In this document: piece after piece, positions 34,401 to 42,031 of the stretch
Layout of the letters: every line of letters begins with the position of its first letter
Position numbering within the stretch: the stretch's first letter is position 1
DNA from: DT-110 sp964342305
GTDB lineage: Bacteria > Bacteroidota > Bacteroidia > Chitinophagales > Saprospiraceae
Length of the DNA: 64,000 nucleotides
Assembly (NCBI GenBank): GCA_964342305.1
Contig: CAYFGK010000001.1
Coordinates: 1 to 64,000 of the forward strand
Direction: 5' to 3'
Notes under the pieces: generated by a model
What the model was told of the DNA's origin: nothing
Seen by the model: the letters and a program-made list of their open reading frames with translations, nothing else
Database searches by the model: none
Made by a program: the position numbers and the translations under genes

Positions 34401-35100
34401 CAAAGCAGTGATCGGCCTGTTCCCGGCCAATGCTTCCGGGGATGATATTGAAATTTATACCGATGAATCGAGGAAAGACATTCGAAATCATCTCCGCAAT
34501 TTGCGGCAGCAACGGAAAAAGGCCCCCGGCCAGTCGAACCACTCCCTGACCGACTTCATTGCGCCGGTTGATTCCGGCAAGAAGGATTACGTTGGCGCGT
34601 TCGCAGTTACGGCCGGTATCGGCATCGAGGAGCACGTTCGCCGGTTCGAAGAAGATCACGACGATTACCACGCCATTATGCTCAAAGCACTGGCTGATCG
34701 TCTGGCCGAGGCCCTGGCAGAACGTATGCACCAACGCGTACGCACCGAGTTCTGGGGTTACGCCGAAGACGAGGCTCTCGATAACGATGCCCTCATTGCC
34801 GAGCAGTACGCTGGAATTCGTCCGGCACCGGGGTACCCGGCCTGCCCGGAGCATACCGAAAAAGGCACGCTCTGGGATTTACTCGATGTGGAGGCTAAGA
34901 CCGGCATCAAACTAACCGAAAGCTATGCGATGTACCCGGCGGCTTCGGTGAGTGGTTGGTACTTCAGTCATCCCGAATCAAAATACTTTGGTTTGGGAGA
35001 GGTGAGTAAGGACCAGGTCGAGGATTATGCTTCCCGCAAAAATATGTCGATCGAAGAAGCCGAACGCTGGCTCTCACCGGTGTTGAACTATGATGTTTAA
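31417..35100 (+). CDS. metH: Cobalamin-dependent methionine synthase
   Basis: A 1227-residue enzyme, the same length as E. coli MetH. It transfers methyl from methyltetrahydrofolate to homocysteine through cobalamin. The order is: homocysteine domain (about 1-330) with zinc ligands Cys244, Cys307 and Cys308; pterin domain (about 350-620); B12 domain with DVHDIG and the cobalt-ligand His756; SAM activation domain (about 900-1227, ending RRFEEDHDD...YAMYPAASVSGWYFSHPESKYF). The start at 31417 is preferred to a TTG ten codons upstream. queA follows 84 bp later. Confidence 0.97.
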   Translation: MKPSIQEQLEKRILVIDGAMGTMIQQYQLQEEDYRGDRFTNSTKDLKGNNELLSLTRPKIIRAIHDAYLEAGADIIETNTFSATSIAQADYDTSELAYELNVASARIAAEAAKAATVADPTRPRYVAGAMGPTNRVASLSPDVNNPGYRNVTFDQLREAYYDQARGLMDGGADLLLIETITDTLNAKAALFAIDVLFEETGRTLPVMISGTITDASGRTLSGQTVEAFYISVSHMPILSIGLNCALGAEEMRPHLEDLSGISDCFVSAYPNAGLPNEFGEYDQEPEEMRNYIREFASSGLVNMIGGCCGTTPDHIKLMAEAVEGLPPRKRNQRPGYAMLSGLEPLVIRPETNFVNVGERTNVTGSRKFARLIKSGAYDEALSVAQHQVEGGAQIIDVNMDEGLLDSEEAMQTFLNLVMAEPDIAKLPIMIDSSKFHVIEAGLKCVQGKCVVNSISLKEGEEEFLRQAQVCRRYGAAVVVMAFDEEGQADTADRKVEICQRAYKILTERVGFRPQDIIFDPNIFAVATGIEEHNGYAVAYIDATRRIKEACPGAMVSGGVSNISFSFRGNNVVREAMHSAFLYHAIRAGMDMGIVNAGMIEVYEDIPKDLLERVEDVLFNRREDATERLTEFAESVKGEGGRSIKKDLSWREEPLNKRLEHALVRGITEFIIEDTEEARRAADRPLEVIEGPLMDGMNVVGDLFGSGKMFLPQVVKSARVMKKAVAYLTPYIEEEKAESGGQEKGKILLATVKGDVHDIGKNIVGVVLACNNFEIEDMGVMVPADKILKKAKEIDADIIGLSGLITPSLDEMVHVAKEMERLGFEVPLLIGGATTSKTHTAVKIEPAYSGPVVHVLDASRAVGVASSLLHEDESTRSNFILDVRSNYEKVREHRGNRKSNKKYLTLSKARENAFRIDWSEYEPPVPKKPGVHLIDDYSLEELTEYIDWTPFFTSWQLKGKFPAILEDEIVGQEAQKLYNDARSMLRQIIDEGWLQAKAVIGLFPANASGDDIEIYTDESRKDIRNHLRNLRQQRKKAPGQSNHSLTDFIAPVDSGKKDYVGAFAVTAGIGIEEHVRRFEEDHDDYHAIMLKALADRLAEALAERMHQRVRTEFWGYAEDEALDNDALIAEQYAGIRPAPGYPACPEHTEKGTLWDLLDVEAKTGIKLTESYAMYPAASVSGWYFSHPESKYFGLGEVSKDQVEDYASRKNMSIEEAERWLSPVLNYDV

Positions 35101-35184
35101 TTGGTAGAAGGTATTGGGTATTTAGTAGAAGGTACCCAACCTATGTACCCCGTCTCAATACTTAATACCCGGTACACAATACCA

Positions 35185-36420
35185 ATGATGAAGGACGTAC
35201 AAAAAATAAACATTGAGGACTACGATTACGAATTGCCCGACCACCGCATTGCCAAATTTCCGGCGGCGGTGCGTGACGAAGCGCAGTTGTTAGTCTACCG
35301 CGGAGGGAATTTGGATCACCGACCCTTTCGTGGTATCACCGAGGAGTTACCGGCGGATGCTATGCTGGTATTCAATAACACCCGGGTGATCCACGCGCGC
35401 TTACATTTAACGACCCCGACCGGAGCCAAAGTTGAAGTGCTTTGTCTGGAGCCCCTGCATCCACAGGAATACCAACTAAATTTTTCCAATACGGGTGAGG
35501 TACGCTGGAAGGCGCTGATCGGGAATAACAAACGTTGGAAACGGGGGCCGCTGGTGCTGCCCGTAAATCTGCGGGGCCGGCAGATCGAAGTACACGTACA
35601 CCGCATTGGTCGTCTGGAGGATGCCTTTGAAGTTGGTTTTACCTGGGTTGATCCGGATGTGTCGTTTGGGCAATTGCTGGCGGCTGCCGGCATCATTCCT
35701 TTACCTCCCTACCTGAACCGGGATGCTACAGATTCGGATATAGAACGCTACCAGACTATATACGCCCAGTGGGAAGGATCAGTAGCCGCACCTACCGCCG
35801 GACTGCATTTTACCGATCGGGTGTTCGAAGCACTGGACGAACTGGGGGTGCAACGCCGTTTTGTTACCCTGCACGTGGGAGCCGGCACCTTTTTACCCGT
35901 CAAAACCGAGACCATCGGTGATCACCATATGCACGAGGAAACCGTACGGATCGATGCCGGACTGATAGCTGATCTGCGGACCCATAAAGAAGCCGGTAAG
36001 CCCGTGATCCCCATTGGTACTACCAGCACCCGTCTACTGGAGAGTGTCTATTGGTTTGGGGCGCAGCTGCTCCATGAGCCCACCGTCAGTTCCACCGGCC
36101 TGGAGGTCGGCCAATGGACCCCCTACACCTTACCGGAGCCCCTTCCTTCAGCGGTGGAAAGCTTAGCAGCCGTGGAAGCTTTTTTGCGGAAGCATAAAAA
36201 AGATTTTCTGGAGGGGCATACCAGCCTGATGATTGCCCCTGGTTATTCGTTTGGTCTGATCGACGGACTGATCACCAATTTTCACCAGCCTAAAAGCACT
36301 CTCCTTTTGCTTATTGCTGCTTTGATCGGTCCCGACTGGAAAAAGGTGTACCAATATGCCCTGGATAATGACTTTCGCTTTCTGAGTTTTGGAGATAGCA
36401 GTCTGTTGCTGCCCCATTAA
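35185..36420 (+). CDS. queA: tRNA preQ1(34) S-adenosylmethionine ribosyltransferase-isomerase
   Basis: A 411-residue QueA that adds the ribosyl moiety of SAM to preQ1 in tRNA during queuosine synthesis. Recognisable parts: YELPDHRIAKFP at the start, FNNTRVIHARL, GTYAQWEGSVAAPTAGLHFT-like region, VTLHVGAGTFLPV, ITNFHQPKSTLLLLIAA. The start was placed at 35185 (MMKDV) because the upstream 28 codons are repeat-derived (GGTATTGGGTATT units). Lying after metH is a SAM-linked coincidence or a small operon. Its stop codon TAA touches a MITE. Confidence 0.93.
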   Translation: MMKDVQKINIEDYDYELPDHRIAKFPAAVRDEAQLLVYRGGNLDHRPFRGITEELPADAMLVFNNTRVIHARLHLTTPTGAKVEVLCLEPLHPQEYQLNFSNTGEVRWKALIGNNKRWKRGPLVLPVNLRGRQIEVHVHRIGRLEDAFEVGFTWVDPDVSFGQLLAAAGIIPLPPYLNRDATDSDIERYQTIYAQWEGSVAAPTAGLHFTDRVFEALDELGVQRRFVTLHVGAGTFLPVKTETIGDHHMHEETVRIDAGLIADLRTHKEAGKPVIPIGTTSTRLLESVYWFGAQLLHEPTVSSTGLEVGQWTPYTLPEPLPSAVESLAAVEAFLRKHKKDFLEGHTSLMIAPGYSFGLIDGLITNFHQPKSTLLLLIAALIGPDWKKVYQYALDNDFRFLSFGDSSLLLPH

Positions 36421-36582
36421 GAGCGTGTTTGGGATTTATCCTTTGGACTGCAAATGTCTATCATTTGAACCTCACTGCAGCCTTTTTTCGCCCCGTAGCC
36501 ATGCTACGAAGCTCAAAAAAGGCTTTGTGAGAACCAAATTCTAGACATTTTCGCCATCAAAAACAAATCCCAAACACGCTCT
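36420..36582. mobile_element. MITE with 18-bp terminal inverted repeats
   Basis: Left end AGAGCGTGTTTGGGATTT (36420-36437) and right end AAATCCCAAACACGCTCT (36565-36582) are exact inverted repeats. Sub-terminal AAATGTCTA/TAGACATTT arms and a central hairpin (AGCCTTTTTT...AAAAAAGGCT around CGTAGC-CAT-GCTACG) make it foldable end to end. A TAA flanks each side; the left one is the queA stop codon, so a 3-bp target duplication is possible. It encodes no transposase. Confidence 0.8.
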
Positions 36583-36717
36583 AAGTCGCCCTTTGTCAGG
36601 CTGGTGACCATTACCTCCTTGCCATATGTCGACAATTCCGGCAATTTGGTGATGGAATAATCGGAATAACACCCTGTTTAATGGCGGGCCCACAGCGGCC
36701 CAATAAAACGGTGTGTT

Positions 36718-37827
36718 ATGAAGTATCTTCCTGTCTTTGGTCTCCTCATCTTTTGTGTGCCGATAAAAAGCCAATCCACCTTAGCTTATTGGGATTTTGA
36801 GAACGTGGCTACCCGCCCCAGTCCCCCCATTCTGGCCAGTGAAAAAGCCGCGACCGTTAGTACCGCCTACGTGAGTTTGTATGGAGGCACCAGCATTGGC
36901 AGTCCCGATGTCTGTGGTGGTAACGAATCGTGGGCAACTAATTTCTGGACCACCTCAAGCAGTCGGTCCAGTTCGGATTATTTCCTGTTCGGGATCCGGA
37001 ATGGCACTACAGACCGATCTTTGGAGGTGGCTTACGTATCTCTGCGAGCCAGTGTGAGTTCAGGGTTTTCGGCTGATCGTTTCGATATTTACTTTGAGGT
37101 GGAAGGCGACCGCACAAGGTTAGCATCGAGCGTACAGGTGAGCACCTCCTGTGGCGGACATTCCTTTGCGGTAAACCAGTCGGTTGGTCCGGGCGAACGG
37201 GCAAGGGTTTACCTCTACCCGTACGGGCAGGACCCCGGAGCGCAGGCGGCCACTCTGCGAATCGACGAGGTGGCCATTGCGGGGGTTTCGCTGTTGCCGG
37301 TCACCTGGCTGTCGACGAAGGCTGACCGGACAGCTGATGGTGTCCTTTTGCGTTGGACAACAGCTGCTGAATACAATAGTGATTTCTTTGTGGTGGAGCG
37401 ATCGGGTGGTGAAGGTGCCTTTCGGTCGGTCGGGCAAATACCCGCAGCGGGTTGGTCGGGCCATCTTCGCGAATACACCTATCTGGATCGTGGTCCTGTA
37501 AGCGGGCTCGTACGGTACCGGATCGGGCAGGTTGATCGCGATGGGAGTCGCTCGTATTCGGATACGCTGATAGTACAGGGCGTTGAAAATGAGCCTCTTT
37601 CTATATTTCCACAACCTGCCTCCACTCATCTTTCCGTCAGGCTGCGGGATCCATCCAGTCGACCAAATTTGCAGATCACCGATCTTCAGGGACGAATTTG
37701 GTTCCACGGATTTTTGCCGGAAGGCGGAGAAATTCCCGTTTTCGATTGGCCGTCGGGAATGTATATCTTGCGGGTCAGTGAAGGCGAGCTGGTTTGGACG
37801 GAACGGCTGCTTATTTCAACTTCTTAG
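36718..37827 (+). CDS. Secreted protein with type IX (T9SS) sorting domain
   Basis: A 369-residue protein: signal peptide (about 1-19, ending IKSQS), a beta-rich N-terminal domain (about 20-195, YWDFENV onward), a fibronectin-like stretch (WLSTKADRTADGVLLRWTTAAE, about 196-280), and a C-terminal T9SS type A domain (about 290-369, LSIFPQPASTHLSVRL to MYILRVSEGELVWTERLLI). Such proteins are exported and often attached to the cell surface. The N-terminal domain gives no specific function; WDFEN-type domains can bind glycans, but this is a guess. Confidence 0.8.
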   Translation: MKYLPVFGLLIFCVPIKSQSTLAYWDFENVATRPSPPILASEKAATVSTAYVSLYGGTSIGSPDVCGGNESWATNFWTTSSSRSSSDYFLFGIRNGTTDRSLEVAYVSLRASVSSGFSADRFDIYFEVEGDRTRLASSVQVSTSCGGHSFAVNQSVGPGERARVYLYPYGQDPGAQAATLRIDEVAIAGVSLLPVTWLSTKADRTADGVLLRWTTAAEYNSDFFVVERSGGEGAFRSVGQIPAAGWSGHLREYTYLDRGPVSGLVRYRIGQVDRDGSRSYSDTLIVQGVENEPLSIFPQPASTHLSVRLRDPSSRPNLQITDLQGRIWFHGFLPEGGEIPVFDWPSGMYILRVSEGELVWTERLLISTS

Positions 37828-37840
37828 CCTTTCGGCAAAA
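37827..37840. repeat. Mini-hairpin variant GCCTTTCGGCAAAA
   Basis: Same design as the main motif with a GCC-TTTC-GGC stem and A-tract. It overlaps the stop codon region of the T9SS protein gene. Confidence 0.5.
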
Positions 37841-37875
37841 GGCAAAGCCGGAATATTCATTATCAGACGTACGAT

Positions 37876-39084
37876 ATGCAACAACAGATACTCATTATTG
37901 GCGGGGGGATCGTTGGCCTGGCGACTGCGTGGCGACTTGCGGAAGCACATCCGGAGGTGTCGATCACCGTGCTGGAAAAAGAAGGTGAAGTAGCAGCCCA
38001 CCAGACGGGGCACAACAGCGGGGTCATCCATTCGGGGATTTACTACCGGCCGGGAAGTTTGCGGGCCACCAATTGCCGGGAAGGCTATCTGGAACTCATC
38101 GATTTTTGCGATAAGCACGACATCAAGTACGATCTGTGCGGTAAAGTGATCGTGGCGACCCGCGAGTGGGAACGACCACAGTTGGACAAGATCATGGACC
38201 ACGGCCGGCAGAATGGTCTGGAGGGTGTGCGACGAATATCTGCCGATGAGGTTCAGGAACGGGAACCCCACGTAGCTGCCATTGACGGTATATGGGTACC
38301 CCAAACCGGGATTATTGATTACGGGGAGGTCGCCCGGACTTACGCCCGGTTGATCGGTGAACGAGGCCATCGGATCCGGTTTGGTTTTACCGTATCTGGC
38401 ATAGAAGAGACACCGGACGGGTGGATGGTACGCTCGTCAGAAGGAGACGAGGTTTCCGGTCATCTCCTGGTTAATTGTGCCGGGCTATACGCCGATCGTA
38501 TAGCCGCCCTGACCGGTCAGGATGTGCAGGGGATCCAGATACTGCCGTTCCGGGGGGAGTATTACGAACTGCGCAGGGAGAAAGAATATTTGGTTAATAA
38601 CCTTATCTATCCGGTGCCAAATCCGGACTTTCCCTTTTTGGGCGTGCACTATACACGGATGATCAAAGGGGGTATAGAGGCCGGGCCGAGTGCGGTGTTG
38701 GCCTTCGCCCGGGAAGGGTACGACCGCAAAGAGGTGAACTGGCCGGAGCTGTGGGAAACCATTCGTCATCCCGGCTTTCGTAAACTGGCGGCCCGGCAGT
38801 GGAGGTTTGGCCTCGATGAGCTGCGGCGTTCGTTCAGTAAGCGGGCGTTTGTTAAGGCCTTGCAGCATCTGATTCCCGGGGTGGGCATGGAGGATCTGGT
38901 TCGGGGCGGAGCCGGCGTGCGGGCGATGGCTTGTGATCCGCGGGGAAATCTGGTTGATGATTTTCTGATCCTGGAGAGGCCGGGGGCAGTGAATGTCATC
39001 AATGCACCCTCTCCGGCCGCCACCGCATCGCTGGCGATCGGAAAAACAATTGCGGCAGTGGCAGCGAAACACTTAGTTGGGTAG
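37876..39084 (+). CDS. lhgO: L-2-hydroxyglutarate oxidase
   Basis: A 402-residue FAD enzyme of the LhgO/DAO family that oxidises L-2-hydroxyglutarate to 2-oxoglutarate, normally feeding electrons to quinone at the membrane. The dinucleotide site is IIGGGIVGLATAWRL; HQTGHNSGVIHSGIYY and the later RGGAGVRAMACDPRGNLVDDF are characteristic of the family. Standard length. It stands before the amino-sugar operon but is not functionally tied to it. Confidence 0.93.
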   Translation: MQQQILIIGGGIVGLATAWRLAEAHPEVSITVLEKEGEVAAHQTGHNSGVIHSGIYYRPGSLRATNCREGYLELIDFCDKHDIKYDLCGKVIVATREWERPQLDKIMDHGRQNGLEGVRRISADEVQEREPHVAAIDGIWVPQTGIIDYGEVARTYARLIGERGHRIRFGFTVSGIEETPDGWMVRSSEGDEVSGHLLVNCAGLYADRIAALTGQDVQGIQILPFRGEYYELRREKEYLVNNLIYPVPNPDFPFLGVHYTRMIKGGIEAGPSAVLAFAREGYDRKEVNWPELWETIRHPGFRKLAARQWRFGLDELRRSFSKRAFVKALQHLIPGVGMEDLVRGGAGVRAMACDPRGNLVDDFLILERPGAVNVINAPSPAATASLAIGKTIAAVAAKHLVG

Positions 39085-39122
39085 GATTACGTTAGTATTA
39101 CGAATGTAATGTTGGATTCTAC

Positions 39123-39130
39123 TACCTTTG
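39123..39130 (+). promoter_or_regulatory. Possible -7 element of the amino-sugar operon
   Basis: TACCTTTG matches TAnnTTTG and lies 16 bp before the aminotransferase start codon, implying a very short leader. The -33 element is not clear. Confidence 0.4.
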
Positions 39131-39146
39131 CGCAAAAAGAAATACC

Positions 39147-40280
39147 ATGGAGCAGACACGCAATATTCAGATGGTCGATCTCAAGACCCAATACCTGAAA
39201 TTGAAGCCTGAGATCGATCAGGCGGTACTGGACGTGTTGGAGTCCTGCGCCTACATTAATGGTCCGGCCGTTCGCGATTTTCAGGCGTCCATGGAAGCTT
39301 ACCATGAGGTAGCACACGTGATCCCCTGCGCCAATGGAACCGACGCCCTCCAAATTGCCCTGATGGCTCTGGATCTGCAACCCGGCGATGAGGTGATCGT
39401 TCCTGCTTTCACCTACGTGGCAACGGCGGAAGTCATCGCTTTGCTCCGCCTTACACCCGTAATGGTTGATGTGGATCCTGCTACCTTTAATATTACGCCG
39501 GCACTCATTGAAGCGGCCATCACACCGAACACAAAAGCTATCGTGCCGGTCAATCTCTTCGGCCAGAGTTGTGACCTGGAACCCATCATGGAGGTCGCTA
39601 AGAAGCACAATCTGTATGTTGTGGAAGATAATGCCCAGGCCATCGGAGCTGATTATACCTTTGCCGACGGACATACACAGAAAACGGGAACTATCGGGCA
39701 CATTGGTTGTACTTCCTTTTACCCTTCCAAAAATCTGGGTGCCTACGGCGACGGTGGTGCCATTACCACCAACGATGATGAGTTAGGGCAGAAGCTGCGT
39801 ATGGTTGCCAACCACGGTCAGACCCGTCGGTACTACCACGGAATGGTTGGAGTTAATTCCAGGCTGGACTCTATCCAGGCGGCCATCCTGAATATCAAGC
39901 TGCGCGAACTCGACAACTACGCTGCCGCCCGTAACCAGGCTGCCGACTACTACGATAAAGCGTTGAGCGGGGTGAATGCTCTGGTAACACCCGCCCGCGA
40001 ACCCAAATCCAACCACGTTTTCCACCAGTACACCCTTAAAGTGACTGATGGCCGCCGCGATGATCTGCAACGCTACCTGAGCGACCGGGGTATTCCCAGC
40101 ATGATCTATTATCCAGTACCACTGTACGAGCAGGAAGCCTTTAAAGGATTCACGGATGTTACTCATCTGCCCGTTACTCACGAACTTTGCGAACAGGTGA
40201 TTTCTCTGCCCATGCACTCGGAGTTGGACGAGGACACCCTGCAATTTATTACGAATACGGTTAAGTCATTTTGGTCCTAA
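39147..40280 (+). CDS. DegT/DnrJ/EryC1/StrS sugar aminotransferase (WbpE/WlbC-like)
   Basis: A 377-residue PLP-dependent aminotransferase. The PLP lysine is K195 in FYPSKNLGAYGDGG. Early motifs MVDLKTQYLKLKPEID and FTYVATAEVIALL are typical. With the next two genes it forms the set that converts UDP-GlcNAcA to UDP-2,3-diacetamido-2,3-dideoxy-glucuronate: this enzyme aminates the 3-keto sugar. Starts 62 bp after lhgO. Confidence 0.88.
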   Translation: MEQTRNIQMVDLKTQYLKLKPEIDQAVLDVLESCAYINGPAVRDFQASMEAYHEVAHVIPCANGTDALQIALMALDLQPGDEVIVPAFTYVATAEVIALLRLTPVMVDVDPATFNITPALIEAAITPNTKAIVPVNLFGQSCDLEPIMEVAKKHNLYVVEDNAQAIGADYTFADGHTQKTGTIGHIGCTSFYPSKNLGAYGDGGAITTNDDELGQKLRMVANHGQTRRYYHGMVGVNSRLDSIQAAILNIKLRELDNYAAARNQAADYYDKALSGVNALVTPAREPKSNHVFHQYTLKVTDGRRDDLQRYLSDRGIPSMIYYPVPLYEQEAFKGFTDVTHLPVTHELCEQVISLPMHSELDEDTLQFITNTVKSFWS

Positions 40281-40291
40281 ACAACACCGCT

Positions 40292-40861
40292 ATGTTTGTA
40301 CATGAAACGGCGGTAGTTGATGAAGGAGCGGTAATTGGTAAAGGCACCCGCATTTGGCACTTTTGCCATATTATGCCCGGCGCCCGACTAGGAGAGCGAT
40401 GTAATCTCGGACAGAACGTTTTTGTGGCCAACGATGTGGTACTGGGCAATAATGTAAAGGTCCAGAACAATGTATCCATTTACAGTGGTGTGGTGTGCGA
40501 AGACGATGTGTTCCTGGGGCCATCCATGGTGTTTACCAATATCACAAATCCACGATCCGCCGTGATTAGAAAAGGACAGTACGAACAGACGCTGGTCCGC
40601 AGAGGTGCTTCCATTGGTGCCAACGCCACTATCGTTTGTGGAAGCACGTTGGGTGCTTTCTGCTTCGTGGGGGCAGGAGCGGTGGTAACCCGCGATGTAC
40701 CCGATTACGCTTTGGTCGTCGGTAATCCTGCCCGCCAGGTGGGATGGATGAGTGCCTACGGTCACCGATTGACATTTGACGCCGCGGGTAAAGCTATTTG
40801 CCCCGAGAGCCGGCAGGTATATCGTTTGGTTGATGCCGAACGAGTTGTCCCCGAAGAGTAG
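40292..40861 (+). CDS. Hexapeptide N-acetyltransferase (WbpD/WlbB-like)
   Basis: A 189-residue left-handed beta-helix enzyme starting MFVHETAVVDEGAVIGKGTRIWHF, a very typical WbpD-type opening. VFLGPSMVFTNITNPRS and GASIGANATIVCGSTLGAFCFVGAGAVVTRDVP follow. It likely acetylates the 3-amino group made by the aminotransferase. The ATG at 40292 is preferred over an upstream TTG at 40271. Confidence 0.9.
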   Translation: MFVHETAVVDEGAVIGKGTRIWHFCHIMPGARLGERCNLGQNVFVANDVVLGNNVKVQNNVSIYSGVVCEDDVFLGPSMVFTNITNPRSAVIRKGQYEQTLVRRGASIGANATIVCGSTLGAFCFVGAGAVVTRDVPDYALVVGNPARQVGWMSAYGHRLTFDAAGKAICPESRQVYRLVDAERVVPEE

Positions 40862-40864
40862 CTT

Positions 40865-41902
40865 ATGGAATATGTTCGTTTTGCGGTACTGGGAGTTGGG
40901 CATATCGGGCGCAGGCACGCTACTATTATCGATAGGCACCCCGAAGCGAAACTGGTAGCTCTGGCGGATGAGCGGCCGCCTCAGGATACGGGTGCTGATG
41001 ATTGGCCGGTCCCGTATTTCCGGAGTTTAGAAGATCTCCTTGCCTCCCGGGTGGAGGTAGATGTGATATGCATTTGTACGCCCAACGGCTGGCACGCTCC
41101 CCAGGCTATTCAGGCGCTGGATGCCGGTAAGCACGTCGTGATCGAAAAGCCCATGGCCCTGCGCCGGTCGGAGGGAGAGCGCATTTTGCACACGGCTCTG
41201 CAGCGGTCCCGTCAGGTGTTTTGCGTGATGCAGAACCGGTATTCTCCGCCGATCGCCTGGTTGAAAGCAGTGCTCGACGATGGTAAACTGGGCTCCGTTC
41301 GCATGGTTCAGATCAATTGCTTCTGGAATCGGGACGAACGGTATTATACAAATGCGGCCGGAGGGCCCCACCCCTGGCACGGACATGCGGAGCTGGACGG
41401 AGGCGTTTTGTATACCCAGTTTGCGCACTTTATCGATATTCTGTACTGGCTGTTAGGTGACGTTGAGGTGCTGCATGCTGACCTCGGGAATATAGGACAC
41501 CGCGATACCGTCCCATTCCCTGATTCCGGCAATGTTTTGTTTCGCTTGGTTGCATCGGGAGGGTTGGGAAATCTTTGCTTTTCCACGGCAACAGCAGATA
41601 AGAATTTCGAAAGTACGATCGCCATCCTCGGGGAGCACGGTACCGTAAAGATCGGGGGGCAGTACATGAATGATGTCGAGTACTGCCACATTCCCGGCTA
41701 TGAAATGCCTGCTCTGCCACCCGCCAATCCCCCCAACGATTATGGTCCGTACCAGGGATCTGCGGCCAATCATCACTACGTGATTCAAAATGTGGTCGAC
41801 GTGTTGAAAGGCCGTCAACAGGTAACCACCAATGCTCTGGAGGGACTGAAAGTAGTGGATATCATCGAACGTATGTACGCTGCATCGGGATTCTCTCGAT
41901 GA
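40865..41902 (+). CDS. Gfo/Idh/MocA family sugar dehydrogenase (WbpB/WlbA-like)
   Basis: A 345-residue NAD-dependent dehydrogenase. The Rossmann motif is LGVGHIGRRHATII, EKPMALRRSEGE is the substrate-site EKP, and the C-terminal half is the alpha/beta dimer domain. In this pathway it oxidises C3 of UDP-GlcNAcA before amination. It begins 3 bp after the acetyltransferase gene. The UDP-GlcNAc 6-dehydrogenase (WbpA/WlbA partner) is not in the window. Confidence 0.88.
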   Translation: MEYVRFAVLGVGHIGRRHATIIDRHPEAKLVALADERPPQDTGADDWPVPYFRSLEDLLASRVEVDVICICTPNGWHAPQAIQALDAGKHVVIEKPMALRRSEGERILHTALQRSRQVFCVMQNRYSPPIAWLKAVLDDGKLGSVRMVQINCFWNRDERYYTNAAGGPHPWHGHAELDGGVLYTQFAHFIDILYWLLGDVEVLHADLGNIGHRDTVPFPDSGNVLFRLVASGGLGNLCFSTATADKNFESTIAILGEHGTVKIGGQYMNDVEYCHIPGYEMPALPPANPPNDYGPYQGSAANHHYVIQNVVDVLKGRQQVTTNALEGLKVVDIIERMYAASGFSR

Positions 41903-41974
41903 ATCCCCCAAATGTCCCGACGGCCACTCATGCACGGGATATCCTTTTTTCGTATTTTATATCGGGATGAACGC

Positions 41975-41988
41975 TTTTGGCGAAAGCC
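41975..41988 (-). repeat. Mini-hairpin motif TTTTGGCGAAAGCC before lectin-OmpA gene
   Basis: Exact copy 44 bp upstream of the chosen start codon at 42032. Confidence 0.8.
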
Positions 41989-42031
41989 TGTTAGTTTGAT
42001 CCCCGTACCTGAATTCGAAAAAAGCCCCCGT

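Noticed and set aside
36541..36774. A 77-codon minus-strand frame over the MITE
   Set aside because: It covers the MITE right end and its flank, and has no protein support.
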